This document shows positions 35,895 to 43,934 of a stretch of 64,000 bases of DNA, piece by piece (position 1 is the first letter of the stretch; the number at the start of each line of letters is the position of its first letter). Both the position numbers and the translations under genes were made by a program. The notes beneath the pieces are model-generated. The model saw nothing but the letters and a program-made list of their open reading frames with translations, was not told where the DNA came from and made no database searches. Source of the DNA: Lachnospiraceae bacterium (GTDB taxonomy: Bacteria; Bacillota; Clostridia; Lachnospirales; Lachnospiraceae); assembly GCA_015056905.1 (NCBI GenBank), contig SVFI01000001.1:1-64000 (forward strand), given 5' to 3'.

Positions 35895-37220
35895 CTACTT
35901 CTTTTTTCTTCGGTCTTCCAGAACCATTTTTCTCATCGATTTAATCTGCTGTGTCAACGGACGTTTTGCCGGACAGATAAAACTGCAGCAACCACATTCA
36001 CAACATTCCATACCGTTCATCGCTACGAACGCTTCCTTATCACCGCGCTCTGCCACTTTTGCAAGACGGCTCGGAACCACACGGCCCGGACAAGCTTCCA
36101 CACACATACCACAGTTAATACATGCAGTTGACGGACTTGCAGACACGTCATCGTGTTTTAAACACAAAAGGGCTGACGCCGTCTTCGTTGTCGGTACATC
36201 CAAATCAAAAATACCGAATCCCATCATCGGACCGCCGGAAACAATCTTTTCCGGTTCCTGTACAAATCCGCCTGCTTCCTCAATCAGTTCGTGGTAATTC
36301 GTACCGATGCGCACACGGAAATTACGCGGATCTGCAATCGCATCACCCGTCACGGTCACAATACGGTACATAAGCGGTTTGTTTTCAAGAACTGCGCCGT
36401 AAATCGCACAGACCGTATCCACGTTGTTAACAACGCAACCTGCATCTGCCGGAAGCATGTCTGAATTGATGGCGCGACCTGTCGCTGCATAGATGAGCTG
36501 ACGCTCCGCTCCCTGCGGATATTTGGTTTTGAGCGCTTTGACAACAATACGCTCCTCATCCTTCGTCAATTCTTTTAATTTCTCAATACAGTCCGGTTTA
36601 TTATCTTCGACTGCAAGAATACCTTTCGCATTGTCGAACAATGCAAGAGAACATTTGAGTCCGCCGACCACTCTCTCCGGCTCCTCCATCATTCTGCGGT
36701 AGTCCGATGTCAAATACGGTTCACACTCCGCACAGTTGACAATCACATAGTCGATTTTATCCGGCTGTTTCGGTGAAAGCTTAACATGTGTCGGAAATCC
36801 GGCTCCGCCCATTCCGACAACCCCCGCCTCCTGAATCTTCTTAATAATCTCTTCCTTTGAGTGTTCCTCAAGCGGCTTACACTCTCCGTAATCTACTTCA
36901 TCATATTTCCCGTCGTTCTCAATGACGATGGAATTTACGTTATCACCGACAACAACTCTGCGCGGCTCAATTGCTTTGACCATACCCGATACCGTCGCAT
37001 AAATCGGAGCAGACACAAATCCTCCTGCCTCTGCAATCTTCTGTCCGGTCAGAACATGGTCGCCTTTTTTAACGATAGGTACCGCCGGTGCCCCGATGTG
37101 CTGTGACAACGGATACACAAGGTCACCTTTCGGTAACACATCTTTAATCGGTTTATCTTTACTGATGTCTTTTCCGTCATACGGATGAATTCCACCGGTA
37201 AAAGTCAGTTTCCCTGCCAT
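35895..37220 (-). CDS. rnfC: Rnf complex subunit C (NADH-binding)
   Basis: 441 residues. It is the soluble NAD+-reducing subunit of the ferredoxin:NAD+ oxidoreductase, which pumps Na+ or H+. The glycine-rich FMN/NADH site VGMGGAGFPTHVKL is near residue 137, and two 4Fe-4S motifs (CINCGMCVEACP and CCECGCCSFICP) are near 373 and 412, with the N-terminal barrel-sandwich region before. First gene of the operon. Its candidate promoter is partly built from a repeat element immediately upstream. Confidence 0.96.
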   Translation of the reverse strand: MAGKLTFTGGIHPYDGKDISKDKPIKDVLPKGDLVYPLSQHIGAPAVPIVKKGDHVLTGQKIAEAGGFVSAPIYATVSGMVKAIEPRRVVVGDNVNSIVIENDGKYDEVDYGECKPLEEHSKEEIIKKIQEAGVVGMGGAGFPTHVKLSPKQPDKIDYVIVNCAECEPYLTSDYRRMMEEPERVVGGLKCSLALFDNAKGILAVEDNKPDCIEKLKELTKDEERIVVKALKTKYPQGAERQLIYAATGRAINSDMLPADAGCVVNNVDTVCAIYGAVLENKPLMYRIVTVTGDAIADPRNFRVRIGTNYHELIEEAGGFVQEPEKIVSGGPMMGFGIFDLDVPTTKTASALLCLKHDDVSASPSTACINCGMCVEACPGRVVPSRLAKVAERGDKEAFVAMNGMECCECGCCSFICPAKRPLTQQIKSMRKMVLEDRRKKK

Positions 37221-37249
37221 ATAGTGCCCTTCTTTCTGATAATTTTTTC

Positions 37250-37278
37250 ATAATACTATTCAGAGCCCCCATTCGCAA
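37250..37278 (-). promoter_or_regulatory. Candidate rnf operon promoter inside the repeat element
   Basis: Minus-strand TTGCGA and TATTAT are 17 bp apart. The -35 lies in repeat unit 1, and the -10 straddles the junction between the element and flanking DNA. In units 2 and 3 the same -35 faces TATCAG, so only the outermost unit gives a reasonable -10. Confidence 0.45.
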
Positions 37279-37447
37279 AACCGCCTCTCCGAGGCTTTCT
37301 TTTGCTCATGTGTCTCCTGATACTATTCAGAGCCCCCATTCGCAAAACCGCCTCTCCGAGGCTTTCTTTTGCTCATGTGTCTCCTGATACTATTCAGAGC
37401 CCCCATTCGCAAAACCGCCTCTCCGAGGCTTTCTTTTGCTCATGTGT
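37253..37447. repeat. Three tandem copies of a 67-bp unit
   Basis: Units start at 37253, 37320 and 37387. The first two are identical over 67 bp, and the third is identical for 61 bp, then diverges. Each unit begins with ATACTATTCAGAGCC and contains a hairpin, GCCTC/GAGGC nested in GCAAAA/TTTTGC on the minus strand. Exact identity suggests recent duplication by slippage or recombination. Confidence 0.97.
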
Positions 37448-37537
37448 GCTTCTCGCCATATGAATTCGGAGACAGACGCACATTCATGCAAGCATGATGT
37501 ACGTCCGTTTCCGAATTCGCATGGCTCTGAATAGTAT
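37253..37537. mobile_element. MITE-like element bounded by 15-bp inverted repeats
   Basis: The element begins ATACTATTCAGAGCC and ends with the exact reverse complement GGCTCTGAATAGTAT (37523-37537). CATA is found immediately outside both ends (37249-37252 and 37538-37541), as expected for a 4-bp target duplication. Inside, after the tandem units, is a 71-bp near-palindrome (37455-37525) with arms starting GCCATATGAATTCGGAGACA and ending TGTTTCC-like GAATTCGCATGGC. No transposase is encoded. It occupies most of the 411-bp divergent gap between rnfC and the exonuclease gene. Confidence 0.6.
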
Positions 37538-37631
37538 CATACTATTTTTTGACTAAAATTGCTATATATTTTGCTTTTTTTATGTTATGATTACGATAGC
37601 TTTTGACAAAAGATTGTTTAAGGAGTTTATC

Positions 37632-38741
37632 ATGAAAACAATTCAGACATTATTGTCACCGAAACTTTGCAAATATCCGCTTTCCATGCTCGGTGAAGCT
37701 GAGGATATTTTGTTTGTAGATATTGAGACCACCGGATTTACCGCGCGTACATCCACGCTCTACATGATTGGTTGCATTTTCTTTGAGCTTGACCGCATTC
37801 ATCTCATTCAGTGGTTTGCCGAAAAGCCTGAGGAAGAAAAAAAGATTCTCTCCGCTTTTCTTCAGAAATGTCGGAGTCATCAGATTCTGATTCATTACAA
37901 CGGAAACAATTTTGACATCCCGTACATGAAGCAAAAATGCAAGCAGTATCATTTGGATGAGCCTTTTTCCGACATGGAAGGCGTCGACATTTACAAACGC
38001 ATTATGCCATACAAAAAAATGCTGCACCTTGAGAACGTAAAACAGAAAACCGTGGAATCCTATCTTGAAATCAGCCGTGATGACAAGTACAACGGCGGCG
38101 AACTGATTGACATTTACAAAGACTACGTCTCTGCCCCGTCGCAGGACAAAGCGCAGCTTCTGCTTCTCCACAATGCAGATGATATGCGTGGAATGTTACA
38201 GCTTCTTCCGATTCTCTCCTATGCTGACATGTTTGTTCAGCCCTTTAAAGTGACGAAAGTCCAGGCTAACAGATATACGGATGAAAACGGTCAGGCGCAG
38301 ACGGAAGTGATGATGAAAATCCGTTTTCCGTTCGCCTTCCCAAAACCTGTGACTCTGACAGGAAACGGATGCAGATTCGACGGTTTTGAATCGGAAGGAA
38401 ATCTCAAAGTTCCGATTCTGTACGATACACTAAAATATTTTTACAGCAATTATAAAGATTACTACTATCTCCCGGCGGAGGACGTCGCGTTGCACAAGTC
38501 CGTTGCAAGCTACGTAGATAAACAATTCCGCGAGCAGGCAACCGCTGCCAACTGTTACACCAAGAAAAACGGCGCCTTCCTTCCTCAATGGGACCTCATC
38601 TTCACTCCGGTCTTCAAACAGGCGTACGGTGATAAGATTTGTTACTTTGAGCTGACCGAGGAAATCAAACGTTCCCCTGCGGAGTTTGGAAAATACGCCC
38701 TTCATATCATTGATATGCTGGCACACGGCAGACATGACTAA
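37632..38741 (+). CDS. YprB-type ribonuclease H-like (DEDD) exonuclease
   Basis: 369 residues from the ATG at 37632, six bases after AAGGAG; an ATG 15 codons upstream lacks a site. The DEDD nuclease residues are visible: FVDIETTG (Asp, Glu; about residue 30), HYNGNNFDIPYM (Asp) and LLLHNADDMRGML (final Asp). The C-terminal 170 residues match the extension seen in Firmicute YprB-like proteins and are not recognised further. It probably degrades or trims nucleic acid; substrate unknown. It stands alone, divergent from the rnf operon. Confidence 0.88.
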   Translation: MKTIQTLLSPKLCKYPLSMLGEAEDILFVDIETTGFTARTSTLYMIGCIFFELDRIHLIQWFAEKPEEEKKILSAFLQKCRSHQILIHYNGNNFDIPYMKQKCKQYHLDEPFSDMEGVDIYKRIMPYKKMLHLENVKQKTVESYLEISRDDKYNGGELIDIYKDYVSAPSQDKAQLLLLHNADDMRGMLQLLPILSYADMFVQPFKVTKVQANRYTDENGQAQTEVMMKIRFPFAFPKPVTLTGNGCRFDGFESEGNLKVPILYDTLKYFYSNYKDYYYLPAEDVALHKSVASYVDKQFREQATAANCYTKKNGAFLPQWDLIFTPVFKQAYGDKICYFELTEEIKRSPAEFGKYALHIIDMLAHGRHD

Positions 38742-38995
38742 ACTAAAGAAAAAACAACCCAGAGATGAGGCCAATGTCATTCAGCTAAGTTTTTTAAGAA
38801 TAGAGGTTGCGCAAAATATATCATTTGGGTAACTGCAAAAAAATCATACGATAATACCCATGTTTTCACTCATATCACGGGTATAAAAAATAAACATCTA
38901 TTACTATGCCCAAATCATAAAAAGCGCTCAAAATTACCAAATAAAATTGGGTATTTTTTACTATCTTGAACTCAGAACACCCAAAAAAAGACACA
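38742..38995. other. AT-rich non-coding stretch after the exonuclease gene
   Basis: No supported ORF on either strand. It holds weak hairpins, for example TACCC/GGGTA before an A-rich run, and a repeated TTGGGTA motif. The segment AGGCCAATGTCATTCAGCTAAG-like at about 38765-38787 looks like a transposon end to me, but no transposase fragment is visible, so this may be decayed mobile DNA. Confidence 0.4.
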
Positions 38996-39071
38996 AAAAA
39001 TAAGGAACTGTTGCAAAATAAGTAAATTCTGAAACGGAAATCATCTTATTTTTCAACAGCTCCTTATTTTT
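38996..39071. repeat. 76-bp hairpin element with 27-bp inverted repeats
   Basis: The arms at 38996-39022 and 39045-39071 are reverse complements at 25 of 27 positions around a 22-nt loop. The arm motif AAGGAACTGTTGCAAAATAA resembles ends of CTGTTGCAAA-type insertion sequences, so it may be a solo MITE-like remnant. It lies between the convergent exonuclease and cheR genes and could also stop transcription from both sides. Confidence 0.8.
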
Positions 39072-39155
39072 CTACCATATGAAAATATGCTATAGCCACA
39101 GGCATAAATACCATCTTGACAAATAGCTTCCCCAAAAGACATTACATTTTTGTTC

Positions 39156-39935
39156 TTACTCTTTCCCATAGAAAAACGAATTCTTACGGGTGTATCCAAG
39201 CGCCTTATAACCGATAATCTGCTCGGTACTTCCGATAAACAAACATCCCTCGCTCTTGATAGACTTACTGAATTTCGCAAAGACTTCATCCTTCGCTTCC
39301 TCTGTAAAGTAAATCAATACATTTCGGCAGACAATCAGATGACACTCTGTCTCATATGGGTCCTTTAAAAGATTGTGCTGCCTGAATTCCACACATTTTT
39401 TAATCTCTTCGGAAATCTGATACGAGTTACCGATTTTTGTAAAGTACTTCGCCTTTAAATCAGCAGGTACGGACGCAATACTCTTTTCGGAATAAAGCCC
39501 GACCTTCGCCTTTGCAATGACCTGCTTATCGATATCCGTTGCGATAATATGTATCTGAGAAAGCGGAAGATGTCTCGAAAGTGCCATAACAAGGGAATAC
39601 GGTTCATCTCCGGTCGAACAGGCAGCACTCCAAATCTTTAAGTGTTTTCCAAACTTTTTAATCAATTCCGGAAATACATCCTTATCCAACAGTTCCCACT
39701 GCTCCGGATTCCGATAAAATTCCGATACGTTAATGGTAAGATAATTGACAAACTCTTCAAACATTGTCACATCCGTTCTAAGAACCTGCACATATTTATC
39801 ATATCCGTCAATCCCATGCTTGGTAATGAGCGTATCAATACGTCTCTTCATCTGTTTTTCTTTGTATGCATTTAAATCGATTTTTGTCAAATCATAAACT
39901 GCTTTTTTGAAATATTCATAATCAAATTCAGGCAT
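39156..39935 (-). CDS. cheR: CheR-type protein-glutamate methyltransferase
   Basis: 259 residues from the ATG at 39935, eight bases after GGAGG; a GTG six codons upstream overlaps that site. The N-terminal helical domain (about 5-70) and the SAM-binding core are typical: NVSEFYRNPEQWELL, then IWSAACSTGDEPYSLVM (SAM motif, near 95-110), and LIVCRNVLIYFTEEAKD near 210. CheR methylates chemoreceptors for adaptation. No other chemotaxis gene is in the window, so it may act with receptors encoded elsewhere. Confidence 0.94.
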   Translation of the reverse strand: MPEFDYEYFKKAVYDLTKIDLNAYKEKQMKRRIDTLITKHGIDGYDKYVQVLRTDVTMFEEFVNYLTINVSEFYRNPEQWELLDKDVFPELIKKFGKHLKIWSAACSTGDEPYSLVMALSRHLPLSQIHIIATDIDKQVIAKAKVGLYSEKSIASVPADLKAKYFTKIGNSYQISEEIKKCVEFRQHNLLKDPYETECHLIVCRNVLIYFTEEAKDEVFAKFSKSIKSEGCLFIGSTEQIIGYKALGYTRKNSFFYGKE

Positions 39936-39969
39936 TACAATACCCTCCGTCACTTTTATGTAATATAAG

Positions 39970-39997
39970 AATAGACTGTATATACATACAGCCTATT
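39970..39997 (-). terminator. Hairpin downstream of the S1 gene
   Basis: A 12-bp stem (AATAGGCTGTAT with ATACAGTCTATT, one G-U pair) and 4-nt loop lie between the S1-like gene and cheR. The following minus-strand sequence CTTATATTAC is T-rich but broken, so some read-through into cheR is likely. Confidence 0.5.
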
Positions 39998-40033
39998 CAA
40001 AATAAATATCTATTCTTTTCTATGCAAGAAATA

Positions 40034-41176
40034 TTATTCTGCATCTTCTGCAGCAATCACTGCATCGATATCTACAGATACAACATCTGCATCCGCTTCT
40101 TCTTCCTTCTCCTCTACAGGATCCGGAGCAAGAAGTGCTTTCATGCTTAAGCTAATTTTCTTATCATCTGCGTTGTAGTCAACAACCTTAGCTGTCACTG
40201 CATCGCCAACCTTTAATACATCCGAAGGTTTTTCAATATGATCTTTGGAAATCTGTGATACATGAAGAAGCGCATCCACACCCGGTTCTAATTCAACGAA
40301 TGCACCGAAGTCTGTCATTCTTGCAACTGTTCCTTCTACTACATTACCAACTGCATATTTGCTGTCAGCATCTTTCCAAGGATTTGTATCATCAAATTTA
40401 AGGCTGAGAGCAATCTTAGTTCCTTCAATCTCTTTGATGAGACATTTCACGGTATCGCCAACCTTGAATACCTTCTTAGGATTTTCAACACGGCCCCATG
40501 ACATTTCTGAAATATGAAGGAGACCGTCTGCACCGCCGAGATCGATGAATACACCGAAATCAGTTACGTTCTTTACTGTTCCTTCTACTACGTCACCGGC
40601 ACTAATCTTCTCAAAGAGCTCTTTCTGTGCTTCGAGTTTCTTCGCAACCATAAGCTGTTTGCGGTCACCGATGTAACGTCTTCTCTTAGGATTGTACTCG
40701 CTGATTACAAATTCAATATCCTGTCCTGCATATTTGGATAAATCTTTCTCGTATACGTTGGATACAAGACTTGCAGGAATAAAAATTCTAACTTCATCTA
40801 CAACTACGCTGAGACCACCGTCAAGAACCTGCGCAACTTTCGCTGTGAGAACTTCTTTGTTGTTAAATGCATCTTCGATTCTCTTGTTGCCTTTTTCAAG
40901 AGCAAGTCTCTTGTAGGAAAGAATAACCTGTCCTTCACCGTCATTCACTTTCACTACTTTTACTTCCATCTTGTCGCCCGGTTTGATCACAGTCGTGAGG
41001 TCAACATTCGGCTCATTTGTGTATTCGTTTCTAGCAAGAACACCGTCTGATTTGTATCCGATATTAAGAATAGCTTCATCTGCTTTTACATCGATTACTG
41101 TTCCTTCGACTACCTCTCCATTATGAATTGTTTTTAATGATTCTTCTAACATTTGTTCAAAAGTTAATTCTGACAT
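40034..41176 (-). CDS. S1-domain RNA-binding protein (ribosomal protein S1-like)
   Basis: 380 residues from the ATG at 41176, nine bases after AGGAGG. Four S1 repeats are visible, at about 20-85, 105-170, 190-260 and 275-345. The last two are best conserved (FGVFIDLGGADGLLHISEMSWGR and FGAFVELEPGVDALLHVSQIS). The C-terminus is acidic. This four-repeat form is usual in Firmicutes, which lack the six-repeat E. coli S1. The gene overlaps the end of ispH by 20 bp in another frame, while in many Clostridia ispH and this gene are fused into one protein. Confidence 0.93.
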   Translation of the reverse strand: MSELTFEQMLEESLKTIHNGEVVEGTVIDVKADEAILNIGYKSDGVLARNEYTNEPNVDLTTVIKPGDKMEVKVVKVNDGEGQVILSYKRLALEKGNKRIEDAFNNKEVLTAKVAQVLDGGLSVVVDEVRIFIPASLVSNVYEKDLSKYAGQDIEFVISEYNPKRRRYIGDRKQLMVAKKLEAQKELFEKISAGDVVEGTVKNVTDFGVFIDLGGADGLLHISEMSWGRVENPKKVFKVGDTVKCLIKEIEGTKIALSLKFDDTNPWKDADSKYAVGNVVEGTVARMTDFGAFVELEPGVDALLHVSQISKDHIEKPSDVLKVGDAVTAKVVDYNADDKKISLSMKALLAPDPVEEKEEEADADVVSVDIDAVIAAEDAE

Positions 41177-42005
41177 AATTTTGAACCTCCTCAATAATAT
41201 TGTTCGGGGTAGACGCCCCAGCGGTAATTCCCACCAGTTTTGCAGATTTAGGTAATTCTAAATGCAAGTCATCCAGTGTCTGTATGAAATACGTGTTCTC
41301 ACATTCCTTCTTGCAGATCTCATACAATTTCCGCGTATTGGAACTGTGAGTACCGCCTATCACGATCATAACATCTACACGCGATGCAATGTCACGTGCT
41401 TCTGTCTGTCGTTCTTCCGTTGCGTTACAGATTGTATTCACAACAATTATATCATAACCTTTTTTCTCAAAAATTTCAACTAAATCTTGAAATTTGTTGT
41501 AGTTAAATGTCGTTTGGGAAACAATACAGATTTTTTCAGCTTCTGCGGCCTCGAAATTCTCAGCTTCTTCCGCAGATTCTATGACAACCGGCGGTGTTTC
41601 AGACCATCCGCAAATCCCCTGTACTTCCGGATGTTCCGAATTCCCTATGATAACTATCTGATATCCTTCCCTGCTCTTTTCCCCGACAATGCGGTGAATC
41701 TTTTTTACAAACGGACATGTCGCATCGACACATTTGAGTCCGTGCTCTTCAATCGCATCACAAACCGCTTTCTCCACACCGTGAGAACGGATGACGACGG
41801 TCCCTTCCGACATCTGCGCAAGCTCCTCGCTATCTGCCAGCACCTCTACCCCTTTTTTCTCCAAGTCTTTTACCACTTCTTCGTTATGGATAATCGGTCC
41901 GTACGTGTATATTTTATCACCGCTCTCAATCTGCTCATAAACGGTATCTACTGCACGTTTTACTCCAAAGCAGAATCCGGCGGATTTCGCCAAAATCACT
42001 TCCAT
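41157..42005 (-). CDS. ispH: 4-hydroxy-3-methylbut-2-enyl diphosphate reductase
   Basis: 282 residues, the length of a stand-alone IspH. It makes IPP and DMAPP in the last step of the MEP isoprenoid pathway. The three cysteines that hold the catalytic 4Fe-4S cluster are in AGFCFGVKRAV, DATCPFVKKIH and NTICNATEERQ, with the substrate-binding TTFNYNKF and GGTHSSNTRKL segments between. It begins 2 bp after cmk. Its last 20 bp overlap the S1 gene. Confidence 0.96.
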   Translation of the reverse strand: MEVILAKSAGFCFGVKRAVDTVYEQIESGDKIYTYGPIIHNEEVVKDLEKKGVEVLADSEELAQMSEGTVVIRSHGVEKAVCDAIEEHGLKCVDATCPFVKKIHRIVGEKSREGYQIVIIGNSEHPEVQGICGWSETPPVVIESAEEAENFEAAEAEKICIVSQTTFNYNKFQDLVEIFEKKGYDIIVVNTICNATEERQTEARDIASRVDVMIVIGGTHSSNTRKLYEICKKECENTYFIQTLDDLHLELPKSAKLVGITAGASTPNNIIEEVQNYVRINF

Positions 42006-42007
42006 CG

Positions 42008-42679
42008 TTATACCTCTTTTTTTTCTCGCGCCAAGGCACAGATTTTTTCAACCACCTCATCTATGGTCATATCGGAAGAGTCTACCAATACAGCATCTTC
42101 TGCCTGTTTGAGCGGCGAATGTTCCCTTGTCATATCCCTGTGGTCACGTTCAACAATGTCCGCTTCAATCTGTGCAAGATCACACTCCTGACCCTTCGCT
42201 TCCAACTCTTTAAATCGTCTGAGTGCACGCACTTTTGATGACGCTGTCAGATACACTTTTACATCCGCTTCCGGAAGTACACATGTACCGATATCTCTTC
42301 CGTCCATAATAACATCCGCCTGTGCCGCAAGCTTTTTCTGAAGTTCCACAAGCTTAACCCTGAGTCTTGGATTCACCGAACTCACGGAAGCCATATTTCC
42401 GACCTCCTCCGTGCGGATTAATCCATTGACATTCTCTCCGTTTAACAAAACAATCTGTTCGCCGTTTTCGTAACGGATGGAAATGTCAGCCTCCTGACAC
42501 TTGTTGCCGATGGCCTCCTGATCGTTCTTATCCACATTATTTTTCAGCAAAAAAAGTGCCATCGCGCGGTACATTGCCCCCGTATCCACATAGATAAACC
42601 CAAGTTCCTTTGCCACGCGCTTTGCTATTGTACTTTTTCCGGCTCCGGCCGGTCCGTCTATTGCCACATTAAAACTCAT
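42008..42679 (-). CDS. cmk: Cytidylate kinase
   Basis: 223 residues from the ATG at 42679, which is nine bases after AAAGGG; an ATG three codons upstream would abut the site. It phosphorylates CMP and dCMP. The P-loop DGPAGAGKSTIAKRVA is at the N-terminus, followed by YVDTGAMYRAMAL and DGRDIGTCVLPEADVKVYLTAS. The order HI0933-cmk-ispH-S1 is a recurrent clostridial arrangement. A second, divergent cytidylate-kinase-like gene lies at 58273-58902. Confidence 0.96.
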   Translation of the reverse strand: MSFNVAIDGPAGAGKSTIAKRVAKELGFIYVDTGAMYRAMALFLLKNNVDKNDQEAIGNKCQEADISIRYENGEQIVLLNGENVNGLIRTEEVGNMASVSSVNPRLRVKLVELQKKLAAQADVIMDGRDIGTCVLPEADVKVYLTASSKVRALRRFKELEAKGQECDLAQIEADIVERDHRDMTREHSPLKQAEDAVLVDSSDMTIDEVVEKICALAREKKEV

Positions 42680-42702
42680 ACTCTGCATCCCTTTCTTTCA
42701 AA

Positions 42703-43929
42703 TCACATGCTAATTCCGGCAAGATAACCTGTCGACCATGCAATCTGCAGGTTAAATCCTCCGGTCAGGGCATCCACGTCGATACACTCGCCCGCAAAAT
42801 ACAACCCCTGTATTTTCTTTGATTCCATCGTGGACGGATTGATTTCTTTGACATAAATACCGCCCTGCGTGATGATTGCCTCCTTAAAATCACCGGTTCC
42901 GCAAATGGTCAGCGGAACCTGTTTCAGCAATGTTCCAAAAGAAAGTCTCTCCGCTTTTGTAAGCTCATTTACTTTCTTTTCCGGAGAAATCCCGGACAGT
43001 TCAATCATAACCGGAATTAATCTCGAAGGAAGCAAGTCCGACAATGCATTTTTAAACTGCTTATTGTGCGCCTGTTCAAAATCACGCAAAATCCGCTTAT
43101 CCAGCTGTTCCTGTGTAAGTGCCGGTTTCAGGTCAAGAGTTAGCGTAAGCTTACTCTTTTGCAGTTGTTTGACAATCTTGCTGCTCGCACTCAAAATCAA
43201 TGGTCCGCTCACACCGAAATGTGTAAACAGCATCTCCCCGAACCCTTCATAAAGCGTCTTTTTACCGTTTTTTATCTTTGCAGAAACGTTGCGAAGTGAC
43301 AATCCCATCAGTTCATGGCACCACGTCTCCTCCGTCCGCAGGGGTACCAGTGCCGGATATAACTCCGTCACCTTATGGCCAACCCTTTCCGCCATCTTAA
43401 GACCGCTCCCGTCAGCTCCCGTCAGAGGATAAGAAACACCTCCGGTCGCAAGAAGCACACGATCTGCCGACACTCTCTTTCCGTCTGCAAGTACTACGCC
43501 TTTGCATACAAGTTCATCTACAATAAGTTCTTTTACCGGAGTATTTAAGTGCACCTCTACGCCGAGTCTGCGCATCTCATATTCCAGCGCCCGTATAATA
43601 TCCGAAGAATGGTCACTGAGCGGAAATACGCGATTCCCACGCTCCGTCTTGAGACGTACACCCAAATCCTCAAAAAACGCTTTGCATTTTTGTGCATCAA
43701 AATCATAAAATGCACTATATAAAAATTTCGGGTTGGATATGACATTTGCCAAAAGTTCTTCCGGGTCACAATCGTTCGTCACATTGCAACGTCCTTTCCC
43801 CGTAATAAAAAGCTTTTTTCCGAGTTTTTCATTTTTCTCATATAAGGATACCCGTTTTCCTGCCTTAGCCGCATAAATGGCTGCAATCATACCCGCCGGG
43901 CCTCCGCCGACCACGATAATCTGTCCCAT
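42703..43929 (-). CDS. HI0933-family FAD-dependent oxidoreductase
   Basis: 408 residues. The N-terminal dinucleotide fold VVGGGPAGMIAAIYAA is followed by the family motif GKKLFITGKGRCNVTN, and the C-terminus by GLYFAGECIDVDALTGGFNLQIAWSTG. These mark the HI0933/YhiN-type flavoproteins, whose substrate is not established. It starts five bases after the RpiR-family gene and 24 bp before cmk, so it lies in one long transcript with regulators upstream and cmk-ispH-S1 downstream. Confidence 0.93.
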   Translation of the reverse strand: MGQIIVVGGGPAGMIAAIYAAKAGKRVSLYEKNEKLGKKLFITGKGRCNVTNDCDPEELLANVISNPKFLYSAFYDFDAQKCKAFFEDLGVRLKTERGNRVFPLSDHSSDIIRALEYEMRRLGVEVHLNTPVKELIVDELVCKGVVLADGKRVSADRVLLATGGVSYPLTGADGSGLKMAERVGHKVTELYPALVPLRTEETWCHELMGLSLRNVSAKIKNGKKTLYEGFGEMLFTHFGVSGPLILSASSKIVKQLQKSKLTLTLDLKPALTQEQLDKRILRDFEQAHNKQFKNALSDLLPSRLIPVMIELSGISPEKKVNELTKAERLSFGTLLKQVPLTICGTGDFKEAIITQGGIYVKEINPSTMESKKIQGLYFAGECIDVDALTGGFNLQIAWSTGYLAGISM

Positions 43930-43934
43930 AATTT

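Noticed and set aside
37253-37447. CRISPR array
   Set aside because: The 67-bp units are directly adjacent with no unique spacers, and there are no cas genes nearby.
38430-38780. Minus-strand ORF at the end of the exonuclease gene
   Set aside because: It is almost wholly antisense to conserved coding sequence and has no support from motifs or start signals.
41157-42005. IspH-S1 fusion protein
   Set aside because: The ispH stop codon is clear and the S1 gene starts in another frame with its own ribosome binding site; they overlap but are separate.
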